In this document: positions 53,455-59,086 of the stretch, piece after piece | Layout of the letters: each line of letters starts with the position of its first letter | Position numbering within the stretch: the stretch's first letter is position 1 | Origin: a virus | Virus record (IMG/VR): IMGVR_UViG_3300042349_000541 | Location: 1 to 64,000 of that record | Length of the DNA stretch: 64,000 bases | Strand: one strand, 5' to 3' | The notes under the pieces: generated by a model | What the model was told of the DNA's origin: nothing | The model's database searches: none | Seen by the model: only the letters and a program-made list of their open reading frames with translations | Translations under genes and position numbers: made by a program

Positions 53455-53700
53455 ATGATGGCAAGTTTGGTCGTTGTTACAAAAGTTTGGATTGAAGCAG
53501 AGGATCTCGTGCTGGCTACTTTAGCATTAAATGGATGCGGTACGAAAATGCTGAAAGACACTCATCCTTACGACATGTACTGCTTCGAGAAGAAAATCGG
53601 TTTTAATATCACCGAATTAAATCGGTTATATAAGAATTTTCCGCGAACCATCGTGGCATATCCAGACGGAGATGATTTTATTAGGAATCCGTTGGTATAG
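53455..53700 (+). CDS. Early small protein, unknown (81 aa)
   Basis: Adjacent ATGs at 53455 and 53458 follow TAAGGAA; the second has the better spacing. An in-frame GTG at 53359 lies upstream of the promoter -10 and is not a plausible start. The product ('ASLVVVTKVWIEAEDLVLAT') looks like a small alpha/beta domain with a C-terminal 'VAYPDGDDFIRNPLV'. No family recognised. It is the first gene of the rightward early block. Confidence 0.55.
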   Translation: MMASLVVVTKVWIEAEDLVLATLALNGCGTKMLKDTHPYDMYCFEKKIGFNITELNRLYKNFPRTIVAYPDGDDFIRNPLV

Positions 53701-53744
53701 CATTCAGTCAGCAAAAAGAAAAAAGTCGGTTCATCTGTAGGGGC

Positions 53745-53765
53745 GGGCCGACTTTGTCGGTCTCG
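53745..53765 (+). repeat. Palindromic promoter-linked element, copy 1
   Basis: GGCCGAC-TTT-GTCGGTC core, one G before and TCG-type tail after. The -35 box starts 23 bp beyond its end. TTT-loop, G-U variant. Confidence 0.9.
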
Positions 53766-53787
53766 GCGTGTAAGTCTAAAGTATCTA

Positions 53788-53816
53788 TTGCATTGTGCCG
53801 ATATATATAGTACGAT
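53788..53816 (+). promoter_or_regulatory. Early promoter P2
   Basis: TTGCAT, 17 bases, TACGAT. It shares 'CTATTGCATT' with P3, marking these two as the most similar pair. Drives the lipoprotein gene. Confidence 0.5.
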
Positions 53817-53870
53817 GTTAGTAGTCCGGTAGTTCCGGAAGTTAGTTTCTCGTCAGAAAGGATTCTGATC

Positions 53871-54002
53871 ATGCGATTGGTTATGTTGCTAGTGTTAGTA
53901 TCGATTACAGGATGCCATGCAGTAGAAAAGGTAGCTCTCAAGGCTATACCTAAGGATCATGGACGATACGAATTCGCGTTAGAGTTTACGCCTAAGCGAT
54001 AA
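53871..54002 (+). CDS. Small lipoprotein (43 aa)
   Basis: ATG 53871 has AAAGGA eight bases upstream. The first 15 residues, 'MRLVMLLVLVSITGC', are a textbook lipoprotein signal peptide (basic n-region, hydrophobic core, I-T-G-C lipobox); the mature part would be 29 residues beginning at Cys15 and rich in Lys. It is preceded by its own palindrome and promoter. Small phage lipoproteins such as T5 Llp block the phage receptor and prevent superinfection, and some spanins are also tiny lipoproteins. Early placement favours superinfection exclusion; this is inference. Confidence 0.7.
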   Translation: MRLVMLLVLVSITGCHAVEKVALKAIPKDHGRYEFALEFTPKR

Positions 54003-54042
54003 TAGTTAACAATCGATAAAAGGTCGGTCTATCCGGGAGGGT

Positions 54043-54063
54043 GGGCCGACTTTGTCGGTCTCG
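54043..54063 (+). repeat. Palindromic promoter-linked element, copy 2
   Basis: TTT-loop, G-U variant. Located 40 bases after the lipoprotein stop; the -35 box of P3 starts 23 bp beyond its end. Confidence 0.9.
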
Positions 54064-54085
54064 TGACGAAATGTTGTAGTTACTA

Positions 54086-54113
54086 TTGCATTATGTCGAT
54101 AATATGATAGACT
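54086..54113 (+). promoter_or_regulatory. Early promoter P3
   Basis: TTGCAT, 16 bases, TAGACT. The transcript begins with an 11-pair imperfect hairpin (54121-54146) with a GAGTT loop. Confidence 0.5.
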
Positions 54114-54172
54114 GGTTTGTGTTGGGTTTGGGAGTTCCAAGCCAACAAAAGTTTTTCGAAAGGGTTTGAACT

Positions 54173-54502
54173 ATGTCGGCTACTTACAGTGAATTCGTAG
54201 GAATGGCATCGCTCGCGAACACGCTCGCAAAGATGGTTGCTACACTTGAGGCTGAACAGATTGTCGAAGCATTCTTGATTTCACAGAATGTTGCAAACTG
54301 CATCGCCTACGATTTTGCAGACAACGGCGTTGAGCTTCATAACAAAATGAAGTGGGTCTTTTCTGAGCTATCGAATGCAACGGTTTTCGACCCGGCAATC
54401 TGGAATACAATCGTTGATAACGAGATGATTGATGCATGTTCCAAGGTGGTAGAAAAGCATCGGCAGAAGCATGAGATGAACAGGCTTATGGAAATTCTGT
54501 AG
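54173..54502 (+). CDS. Early small protein, unknown (109 aa)
   Basis: ATG 54173 is preceded by AAAGGG at seven bases. The product is acidic and mostly helical ('ASLANTLAKMVATLEAEQIV'). No motif of known function. It has its own promoter, a leader hairpin and a strong terminator just after its stop, so it is a monocistronic unit. Confidence 0.7.
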   Translation: MSATYSEFVGMASLANTLAKMVATLEAEQIVEAFLISQNVANCIAYDFADNGVELHNKMKWVFSELSNATVFDPAIWNTIVDNEMIDACSKVVEKHRQKHEMNRLMEIL

Positions 54503-54517
54503 TAACGAAAACGAATT

Positions 54518-54548
54518 CCGGCCCCGCTTTTGCGGGGTCGGTTTTTTT
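54518..54548 (+). terminator. Intrinsic terminator
   Basis: CCCCGC-TTTT-GCGGGG stem followed by seven T, 19 bases after the stop of the 109-residue gene. Confidence 0.9.
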
Positions 54549-54575
54549 ACGCCTTGATATTGATAGCGTGAGAAT

Positions 54576-54596
54576 AGGCCGACATTGTCGGTCTCG
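54576..54596 (+). repeat. Palindromic promoter-linked element, copy 3
   Basis: ATT-loop variant with A instead of the first G; the -35 box of P4 starts 24 bp beyond its end. Confidence 0.85.
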
Positions 54597-54619
54597 TCCT
54601 TGAGTCAAAGTGTAAAGAA

Positions 54620-54648
54620 TTGACAAACTATTTAAGGTGTGGTATAAT
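54620..54648 (+). promoter_or_regulatory. Early promoter P4 (no clear gene behind it)
   Basis: TTGACA, 17 bases, TATAAT: a perfect consensus pair. It is followed by about 100 bases without a convincing gene and then the next palindrome. Confidence 0.8.
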
Positions 54649-54667
54649 AGACGGATCATAGGTAATG

Positions 54668-54703
54668 TAGGTATAATCGTTAGAATAGGTATAATCGTTA
54701 AGA
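54668..54703 (+). repeat. Tandem 18-bp repeat (two copies)
   Basis: Two head-to-tail copies of an 18-base unit (TAGGTATAATCGTTA plus three bases) at 54668-54685 and 54686-54703. Each contains a TATAAT. It lies just downstream of P4 and may bind a protein or RNA polymerase. Confidence 0.75.
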
Positions 54704-54796
54704 TGAGTAAGATTATTAAGTTGGTTATGGTTGGCGGGTCGGTGAGAAGGGCCGACTTTGTCGGTCTCGTCATGAATGTTGCTCTTTTTTGTTGAC
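54704..54796 (+). CDS. Doubtful 30-residue reading frame crossing palindrome copy 4
   Basis: ATG 54704 opens a frame of 30 residues ('MSKIIKLVMVGGSVRRADFV'...) that runs through palindrome copy 4 and ends just before the next promoter. No ribosome site precedes it. It may be the remains of a cassette gene or non-coding; listed because nothing else explains the P4 transcript. Confidence 0.15.
54749..54769 (+). repeat. Palindromic promoter-linked element, copy 4
   Basis: TTT-loop, G-U variant; the -35 box of P5 starts 23 bp beyond its end. Confidence 0.9.
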
Positions 54797-54819
54797 ATAT
54801 AGCTAAATAGTGCTATTAT
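54792..54819 (+). promoter_or_regulatory. Early promoter P5
   Basis: TTGACA, 16 bases, TATTAT. Drives the 81-residue gene at 54868. Confidence 0.8.
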
Positions 54820-54867
54820 GTTTATATCGGTTCGAGTGTTTTACAGTGTTTTTTTTAAGGGTGTATT

Positions 54868-55113
54868 ATGATGAATGCAATTGATAGACTTCGCGATGAG
54901 AACCGCAGGATTAGGTTTCTTAAGCCTAACAATGTTATAAGCATAAAAGGCAGAGAAGGACTGTTTTTTGTCGAGTGCGTTTTTGGAATGCCGGGTCTTA
55001 ATGATTCTGTTAAGGTCAGAGAGGTTTACCCGGAAGATTATTCCGATCTGCCATCAACTGAGAGTTTTGAGGTGTCGATATTTGATATCGAAAAAATCGT
55101 GGACAGAAATTAA
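54868..55113 (+). CDS. Early small protein, unknown (81 aa)
   Basis: Double ATG at 54868/54871 after TTAAGGGTG. The sequence ('RLRDENRRIRFLKPNNVISI') looks like a compact beta-rich domain with a basic N-terminal helix and an acidic C-terminus ('EVSIFDIEKIVDRN'). No family recognised. Own promoter and terminator. Confidence 0.7.
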   Translation: MMNAIDRLRDENRRIRFLKPNNVISIKGREGLFFVECVFGMPGLNDSVKVREVYPEDYSDLPSTESFEVSIFDIEKIVDRN

Positions 55114-55133
55114 CTCAAGAGCATTTGAGATTG

Positions 55134-55157
55134 CCCCGCTTCGGCGGGGTTTTTTTA
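55134..55157 (+). terminator. Intrinsic terminator
   Basis: CCCCGC-TTCG-GCGGGG with a stable TTCG loop, followed by seven T; 20 bases after the 81-residue gene. Confidence 0.9.
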
Positions 55158-55185
55158 TAAGCTTTAAAATGTAATAGATTGGAAA

Positions 55186-55206
55186 GGGCCGACTTTGTCG
55201 GTCTCG
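55186..55206 (+). repeat. Palindromic promoter-linked element, copy 5
   Basis: TTT-loop variant. The -35 box of P6 starts only 12 bp beyond its end, i.e. 11 bp (about one helical turn) closer than in the other left cassettes. Confidence 0.9.
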
Positions 55207-55217
55207 TCCCAAAATGC

Positions 55218-55245
55218 TTGACATTTGATTTAAATATGCTCTAAT
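55218..55245 (+). promoter_or_regulatory. Early promoter P6
   Basis: TTGACA, 16 bases, TCTAAT. The leader begins with a GCTGATC/GATCGGC hairpin. Confidence 0.75.
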
Positions 55246-55304
55246 GGTTTTATCGCTGATCAACGTGATCGGCAAACAAGGGTTTTAGTTTAAGGGTTAC
55301 AGTT

Positions 55305-55733
55305 ATGAAAATGTCGCAAGTGTTGGCAATTCCTCATCAAATCATCGATTCGGTTACACCTGAATCTTTTGCAAAAGAAACCGGAGCTTGCCTAGTAATA
55401 GGCAAAAGACTGATCAGGGATTCCACCGTGGGATCGGGATTCGCAGAAACCGAAAAAATCATGCCGGTTCTGTCACTGATTCCAAAGCAGAAAAAACGGA
55501 AGCAAACCGAATCTTCGGTCAAATTTGATACGACAGCAGAACGGCGGATCATTGACGGCGATTCCGAAAGAGCAAAACGAATCGAACGATACCGAACGAT
55601 GGCCGAACAGGGACCAATCGAAGATAAGTTCGAAGAAAATGAGCGTGAATTGATGAAGAAACAAATTACTTTCTGCGATCTGGCTCTCAAGGCCGGATGG
55701 ATGCAGGAAGATGAATTCGAAGACGACGAATAA
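55305..55733 (+). CDS. Early protein, paralogue A (142 aa)
   Basis: It starts at ATG 55305 about 20 bases after AAGGGTTA. Residues 1-35 ('SQVLAIPHQIIDSVTPESFA...GACLVIG') align with the next gene's N-terminus, a Lys/Arg linker ('LSLIPKQKKRKQ') aligns with that gene's 'ISIIRPKRKKAK', and both end in an acidic helical part. The two genes are therefore tandem duplicates. The basic linker between two helical regions could bind nucleic acid. No known family. Confidence 0.65.
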   Translation: MKMSQVLAIPHQIIDSVTPESFAKETGACLVIGKRLIRDSTVGSGFAETEKIMPVLSLIPKQKKRKQTESSVKFDTTAERRIIDGDSERAKRIERYRTMAEQGPIEDKFEENERELMKKQITFCDLALKAGWMQEDEFEDDE

Positions 55734-55750
55734 TCAGTAGGTTCGAATCG

Positions 55751-55773
55751 CCCCCCGAAAGGGGGGTTTTTTT
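55751..55773 (+). terminator. Intrinsic terminator
   Basis: CCCCCC-GAAA-GGGGGG then seven T, 17 bases after the 142-residue gene. The same stem-loop is reused after the next two genes. Confidence 0.9.
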
Positions 55774-55803
55774 ATGGAAAGAAAAAATATCCCTCGGGAG
55801 AAT

Positions 55804-55824
55804 GGGCCGACATTGTCGGTCTCG
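55804..55824 (+). repeat. Palindromic promoter-linked element, copy 6
   Basis: ATT-loop variant; the -35 box of P7 starts 23 bp beyond its end. Confidence 0.85.
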
Positions 55825-55846
55825 TCGCGATCTGAATACTTTTCTG

Positions 55847-55874
55847 TTGACTTTAAAAATTGATATGGTAAGAT
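55847..55874 (+). promoter_or_regulatory. Early promoter P7
   Basis: TTGACT, 16 bases, TAAGAT. The leader has a TCGGAA/TTCCGA hairpin (55885-55899). Confidence 0.7.
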
Positions 55875-55926
55875 GTATTTGTGGTCGGAAAGTTTCCGAT
55901 ACGAAAAACCTTTTTTGGAGTTAGTT

Positions 55927-56277
55927 ATGAGAGCTAGTGAATTGTTGGCCCGCGAACATGCTATTCTAGGTAGTGTCACCGTTGAATCATTCGCAATTGA
56001 TTGCAAAATCGGCATTGTCACAGGAACGGTCAATATCGATGGTCAAGAATTTGAGAAAACCACAACGGCAATCTCAATCATTCGTCCAAAGCGTAAAAAA
56101 GCGAAGCCGGTTGATACTTCCAAAGCAATCAAGGCCCGTAACATTGGAATTTATCAGTCGCAAGCTGATAATGCTGAGGAACTACCGTTTGTCGGCGGGC
56201 AAATCGATGAAATGGCTCAGCTTGGAGCGTACATGACGTTCCTGAATGCGATGCTTGCGGGCGTTCATGGGAACTAG
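55927..56277 (+). CDS. Early protein, paralogue B (116 aa)
   Basis: The ATG at 55927 follows TTTTTTGGAG at six bases; an upstream in-frame TTG at 55873 overlaps the -10 box and is excluded. It is the paralogue of the 142-residue protein: 'SELLAREHAILGSVTVESFA' against 'SQVLAIPHQIIDSVTPESFA', and the basic linker 'RPKRKKAKPV' is conserved. A Gly-containing C-terminal helix ends 'AGVHGN'. Function unknown. Confidence 0.7.
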   Translation: MRASELLAREHAILGSVTVESFAIDCKIGIVTGTVNIDGQEFEKTTTAISIIRPKRKKAKPVDTSKAIKARNIGIYQSQADNAEELPFVGGQIDEMAQLGAYMTFLNAMLAGVHGN

Positions 56278-56294
56278 ACCTTGGTTGATTGAGA

Positions 56295-56320
56295 CCCCCC
56301 GAAAGGGGGGTTATTTTTTT
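56295..56320 (+). terminator. Intrinsic terminator
   Basis: CCCCCC-GAAA-GGGGGG followed by TTATTTTTTT, 17 bases after paralogue B. Confidence 0.9.
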
Positions 56321-56347
56321 GGAGTATATTTTTGCTTACGTGCGAAT

Positions 56348-56368
56348 GGGCCGACTTTGTCGGTCTCG
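56348..56368 (+). repeat. Palindromic promoter-linked element, copy 7
   Basis: TTT-loop, G-U variant; the -35 box of P8 starts 23 bp beyond its end. Confidence 0.9.
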
Positions 56369-56390
56369 TTGGGAATGTTTGATCAATTGC

Positions 56391-56418
56391 TTGACATTGG
56401 ATTTTTATATGGTAGAAT
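56391..56418 (+). promoter_or_regulatory. Early promoter P8
   Basis: TTGACA, 16 bases, TAGAAT. The Shine-Dalgarno context 'CTTTTTGGAGTTAGT' is nearly the same as that of paralogue B, showing duplication of the 5' region. Confidence 0.8.
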
Positions 56419-56472
56419 GATTACGTTGTCGGCGAGTGACTGACAGCAAGAAACCTTTTTGGAGTTAGTGCT

Positions 56473-56727
56473 ATGAAGTATTACCGAGTACAGGTAAACG
56501 GCGGATCTTGGGTTAATTGTACAACGCTTTCAAGCGTAAAGCAGGTAATCAAAGGGGCGAATCAAATCGCCATAGTTGAAAGAATCATCATCGACAAAGG
56601 AGATGAAAAAACTGGAATCGTCATCACAAAAACACTGACTCAGTTGAAAAAAGATTCTTGGTTTTCGGAGACTCGTAAAGACGATGTCAAGTTCATGCAA
56701 AGGGTCATGAAAGCCCGCATCAAATAA
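56473..56727 (+). CDS. Early small protein, unknown (84 aa)
   Basis: ATG 56473 with GGAG at nine bases. Begins 'MKYYRVQVNGGSWVNCTTLS', a beta-hairpin-type start, and ends with a basic helix ('KFMQRVMKARIK'). Leader nearly identical to that of the preceding gene although the protein is different, so the regulatory part was duplicated or shuffled separately. No family recognised. Confidence 0.65.
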   Translation: MKYYRVQVNGGSWVNCTTLSSVKQVIKGANQIAIVERIIIDKGDEKTGIVITKTLTQLKKDSWFSETRKDDVKFMQRVMKARIK

Positions 56728-56752
56728 TCCAAAAAGGTGCTCGAAAGAGCGT

Positions 56753-56777
56753 CCCCCCGAAAGGGGGGATTTTTTTG
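56753..56777 (+). terminator. Intrinsic terminator
   Basis: CCCCCC-GAAA-GGGGGG then ATTTTTTT, preceded by a GCTC-GAAA-GAGC hairpin (56739-56750). Confidence 0.9.
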
Positions 56778-56805
56778 TGTCCATTCTGCGTAGAAATGCT
56801 GGAAT

Positions 56806-56826
56806 AGGCCGACTTTGTCGGCCTCG
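56806..56826 (+). repeat. Palindromic promoter-linked element, copy 8
   Basis: Transition copy: TTT loop as in the left group but GGCC arm as in the right group, first base A. From here on the -35 box starts 47 bp beyond the end. Confidence 0.9.
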
Positions 56827-56830
56827 CGTG

Positions 56831-56900
56831 TGTCAAGTAAAATCTTTATATTTTTTTTCTTTCTATAATCGCTTGACATGCGAAAATCTCAGTGTATAAT
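56831..56900 (+). promoter_or_regulatory. Early promoter P9 with mirrored upstream box
   Basis: TTGACA (56873), 16 bases, TATAAT. TGTCAA at 56831 mirrors the -35 box exactly 42 bp upstream, with a T-rich tract between them that could serve as an UP element. A TGCAT follows the -10 box. Confidence 0.85.
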
Positions 56901-56938
56901 GTATGCATCGCCCCAAGGAACTCTCAAGGAGAAAAGTC

Positions 56939-57196
56939 ATGGCAAATGATTTAAGCGATTTCGATACTCAATTGCAAGTTGAGGATACTGAGGAATATCA
57001 AGATTTCTTGGATTCTCAGGAATCGGCACAGCAACACCAAATCGACGGCGACAATGCACTGACGACCATCATTGAGGATATTCAGTATCTTCAACGTAGG
57101 ATCAACAAGTTCCAAGAAGAATTCGGAACGTCGTCGGCTATGCAAGGTGCTGTAGCGGCTCTCACAACGATCAAAAGCAAAATCGCTGAGCGATAG
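56939..57196 (+). CDS. Early acidic helical protein (85 aa)
   Basis: ATG 56939 is preceded by AAGGAG at eight bases; the ATG at 56903 is too close to the -10 box to be used. The first 45 residues are acidic ('LSDFDTQLQVEDTEEYQDFL'), the rest helical with 'NALTTIIEDIQYLQRRINKF', a probable coiled coil. Small acidic early proteins often act as host-enzyme inhibitors or DNA mimics, but nothing specific is visible. Confidence 0.7.
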   Translation: MANDLSDFDTQLQVEDTEEYQDFLDSQESAQQHQIDGDNALTTIIEDIQYLQRRINKFQEEFGTSSAMQGAVAALTTIKSKIAER

Positions 57197-57230
57197 AAAG
57201 GTTTAAAGGTTTAAATAGTGCTAAAAGCTA

Positions 57231-57256
57231 GACCACCGCCCTAACGGGTGTATTTT
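57231..57256 (+). terminator. Weak terminator-like hairpin
   Basis: CCC-TAAC-GGG core extended by CA/TG with a bulge, followed by TATTTTT; 35 bases after the 85-residue gene. Confidence 0.4.
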
Positions 57257-57317
57257 TAAAGTCTTTTAGAATAAGATTGCAGACGAATCGGCTTACCCCC
57301 AAGGACATGTTGCGGGT

Positions 57318-57338
57318 GGGCCGACTTCGTCGGCCTCG
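57318..57338 (+). repeat. Palindromic promoter-linked element, copy 9
   Basis: GGCCGAC-TTC-GTCGGCC, perfect seven-pair arms. The -35 box starts 47 bp beyond the end. Confidence 0.9.
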
Positions 57339-57342
57339 ATCA

Positions 57343-57412
57343 TGTCAAGTGAAATGTTTATATTTTTATTTTTAGTGCAAATGCTTGACATAGCGATTTA
57401 ATCATGTATAAT
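57343..57412 (+). promoter_or_regulatory. Early promoter P10 with mirrored upstream box
   Basis: TGTCAA at 57343, TTGACA at 57385 (42 bp later), 16 bases, TATAAT, then TGCAT. Confidence 0.85.
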
Positions 57413-57449
57413 ATATGCATGACAAGTTGATAACTTTCGGGAGTGAATC

Positions 57450-57788
57450 GTGGACAAGTTTACTGAGTCTTATATCGGAACTGCTTTGTGGTCATCTACC
57501 GATTCTTCGGATCATCCATTGGATTGCAATTATGACACCGACGACATTTCGCCGGAATGCATGAAGCAAATGATTGAAGATTGCAAGGCATTTCAGGAGA
57601 CTGCTGGCGATATGATCGTCGGGAATGAAGAACGTGCAGGACACGACTTCTGGCTCACACGTAACGGTCACGGTGCCGGATTTTGGGATGGTGATTGGAT
57701 TCAGCACGGAGACAAGCTCACGGGGATTTCCAAAGCATACGGATCAGTAGATTTGTATGTTGGCGACGACGGTAAGATTTATTGCTAG
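57450..57788 (+). CDS. Conserved phage protein (112 aa)
   Basis: GTG start with CGGGAG at eight bases. The body 'LWSSTDSSDHPLDCNYDTDD' then 'FWLTRNGHGAGFWDGDW' and 'VDLYVGDDGKIY' matches a protein family I know from many unrelated phages and some plasmids ('hypothetical phage protein' with the strongly conserved R-N-G-H-G-A-G-F-W-D motif). Its biochemical role is not known to me. Conservation implies a general function in infection. Confidence 0.75.
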   Translation: MDKFTESYIGTALWSSTDSSDHPLDCNYDTDDISPECMKQMIEDCKAFQETAGDMIVGNEERAGHDFWLTRNGHGAGFWDGDWIQHGDKLTGISKAYGSVDLYVGDDGKIYC

Positions 57789-57796
57789 CTATGGCA

Positions 57797-57832
57797 GACG
57801 AGGTCGGCTGGGCCGACTTCGTCGGCCTCGTC
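57797..57832 (+). other. Extended palindrome with alternative hairpins around copy 10
   Basis: GACGAGG (57797) and CCTCGTC (57826) frame the element, and GTCGGC-TGG-GCCGAC (57803-57817) is a second hairpin that cannot form together with the main palindrome (57811-57827). It begins 8 bases after the stop of the preceding gene. Confidence 0.6.
57810..57830 (+). repeat. Palindromic promoter-linked element, copy 10
   Basis: TTC loop, perfect arms, 21 bases after a stop codon. The -35 box of P11 starts 47 bp beyond the end. Confidence 0.9.
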
Positions 57833-57834
57833 AA

Positions 57835-57904
57835 TGTCAACTGAAATAATAAAATATATTTTGTTGGCATGAATGCTTGACATAGCCGAAAGCCAGTGTA
57901 TAAT
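57835..57904 (+). promoter_or_regulatory. Early promoter P11 with mirrored upstream box
   Basis: TGTCAA at 57835, TTGACA at 57877 (42 bp), 16 bases, TATAAT, TGCAT. Confidence 0.85.
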
Positions 57905-57944
57905 TGATGCATAACGCCAAACAACTCTTTTGAAAGGTAGAATT

Positions 57945-58286
57945 ATGAGCAATCCAAAGTATCATTCAATGAATTTTTGCAATGTTCCTATTTTCGTACA
58001 AAATAGGCAAACGTACAAAAATACATTTGTTCGTGCGACCATCGGCGACGATAAACAGGAAGTTTTCGAAGAAAATGAATGCTCGGAAATGCATCTGTAC
58101 AAAGTGCTGCTGCCCGACGATACGACGAAGTTCGTTCTTGCGTGCGATGGATCAAGTGCAATCGGCCAAGCAACTTGCGGATACAAATTCGAAGTCCTTA
58201 TCCTTGAAAAGGCAGAGTTTGAAAAACGATGCTTTGCCTTGCGGGTGCCTTTGAGAATTCAGGGCTGGGGCAGCGAGGAAGTGTAG
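57945..58286 (+). CDS. Early protein, unknown (113 aa)
   Basis: ATG 57945 with GAAAGG at seven bases; an in-frame ATG five codons upstream (57930) overlaps this site and is less likely. The product is beta-rich with four cysteines ('FCNVP', 'NECSE', 'LACDGSS', 'ATCGYKFEVL') and ends 'QGWGSEEV'. Not recognised. It ends before an eight-base-loop hairpin that overlaps the next palindrome. Confidence 0.65.
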   Translation: MSNPKYHSMNFCNVPIFVQNRQTYKNTFVRATIGDDKQEVFEENECSEMHLYKVLLPDDTTKFVLACDGSSAIGQATCGYKFEVLILEKAEFEKRCFALRVPLRIQGWGSEEV

Positions 58287-58300
58287 CGATCAGATGTCAA

Positions 58301-58326
58301 GCCCACCCCTAACTAATGGGGTGGGC
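58301..58326 (+). other. Nine-pair hairpin overlapping palindrome copy 11
   Basis: GCCCACCCC and GGGGTGGGC pair perfectly around an eight-base loop. The last four bases (GGGC, 58323-58326) are the beginning of palindrome copy 11, so only one of the two hairpins can form. There is no T-run after it. Confidence 0.75.
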
Positions 58327-58343
58327 CGACTTCGTCGGCCTCG
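58323..58343 (+). repeat. Palindromic promoter-linked element, copy 11
   Basis: TTC loop, perfect arms. The -35 box of P12 starts 48 bp beyond the end. Confidence 0.9.
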
Positions 58344-58347
58344 ATTG

Positions 58348-58418
58348 AGTCAAGTGAAATAATAATCTTTTTTTTATATGTATCAATCGCTTGACATGGC
58401 CGAACCTTGTGGTAAAAT
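58348..58418 (+). promoter_or_regulatory. Early promoter P12
   Basis: AGTCAA at 58348 (one mismatch to the mirrored box), TTGACA at 58391, 16 bases, TAAAAT. The leader has a GCAAC/GTTGC hairpin. Confidence 0.8.
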
Positions 58419-58477
58419 TAACGCATAAGCAACGACGGGTTGCAAGTAAGTTGGTTCTTTTTTGAGAGGGTTGATTA

Positions 58478-58756
58478 ATGAATACTTCTTCTGTTGGATT
58501 GCGAAAAGCCGAAACGATGGTTAAGGAATACTCGCCTGAGGAAATCAAGGAAGCGTACAAGATTCACGAACAGGCACAGCGAGAAGCAAGGGTGGTTGAA
58601 ATTCGGCGTAAGCTGGAGCACCACCAATCCAGAATTGACGATCAGGTGCAGACCATTCGGGGTATTCGAGCACGAGAACGTGTGGCTTTGGCGACACTCG
58701 CACAACTGAATGAAAAGTTGGAAGCGTTCAAGAAGGGCGATACGGAAGCGATCTAG
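58478..58756 (+). CDS. Early coiled-coil protein (92 aa)
   Basis: ATG 58478 with GAGAGGG at seven bases. The body is nearly all Arg/Glu/Gln/Ala-rich helix ('EIKEAYKIHEQAQREARVVE', 'RVALATLAQLNEKLEAF'), predicted as a coiled coil, with no cysteines or aromatic core. Probably forms a dimer or binds a host protein. No family recognised. Confidence 0.65.
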   Translation: MNTSSVGLRKAETMVKEYSPEEIKEAYKIHEQAQREARVVEIRRKLEHHQSRIDDQVQTIRGIRARERVALATLAQLNEKLEAFKKGDTEAI

Positions 58757-58769
58757 CCCGAAGCACAAT

Positions 58770-58843
58770 ACTATATGCTAGACCCAGTCCCGTGAAAGCC
58801 GGGACGGGTCGCTGCAAAGCGGCTCCGGTGCTCATAATATAGT
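58770..58843 (+). ncRNA. Candidate structured RNA
   Basis: Outer stem ACTATAT (58770) pairs with ATATAGT (58837). Inside it lie a two-step hairpin (GACCC/GGGTC enclosing GTCCCG/CGGGAC with loop TGAAAGC) and a second hairpin GCTGC-AAA-GCGGC. This closed, two-branched fold fills the 3' UTR of the 92-residue gene. No hammerhead core (CTGANGA) is present and I could not match another known ribozyme or riboswitch. Confidence 0.55.
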
Positions 58844-58930
58844 AATATTATAATAAAGGTTGAATTTCGGTAAAGCTTGACGTTTTACTTGCCAACTGCC
58901 TTGTGCGGAAAAAATTCACCGATTATGTTG

Positions 58931-58955
58931 GTCCACCCTTGACAAAGGGGTGGGC
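58931..58955 (+). other. Hairpin overlapping palindrome copy 12
   Basis: GTCCACCC pairs with GGGTGGGC (one G-U) around a nine-base loop that contains TTGACA. It shares GGGC (58952-58955) with palindrome copy 12, so the two structures exclude each other, as at copy 11. Confidence 0.65.
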
Positions 58956-58972
58956 CGACTTCGTCGGCCTCG
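58952..58972 (+). repeat. Palindromic promoter-linked element, copy 12
   Basis: TTC loop, perfect arms. The -35 box of P13 starts 47 bp beyond the end. Confidence 0.9.
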
Positions 58973-58976
58973 AAAC

Positions 58977-59046
58977 TGTCAAGTGTAATAAAAATATTTT
59001 TTTTGTTTGTGCATTTACTTGACATGGCAAAACCCTATGGTAAAAT
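58977..59046 (+). promoter_or_regulatory. Early promoter P13 with mirrored upstream box
   Basis: TGTCAAGT at 58977 and ACTTGACA (ending 59024) are a perfect eight-base mirror pair, 42 bp apart. TTGACA, 16 bases, TAAAAT. An eight-T tract lies between them. Confidence 0.85.
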
Positions 59047-59086
59047 ATTAGCATGTAAGTTAGTCAATTACTTCATGGAGTTTGAA

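Noticed and set aside
54486-54773. Minus-strand 95-residue frame across the P4 cassette
   Set aside because: It reads through a terminator, two promoters and two palindromes and is composed of repeated Ile/Leu/Thr; no ribosome site.
58770-58843. Hammerhead or twister ribozyme
   Set aside because: The hammerhead core is absent and the remaining resemblance to twister (GTCCC near AAGC) does not place the conserved bases correctly. Kept only as an unclassified structured RNA.
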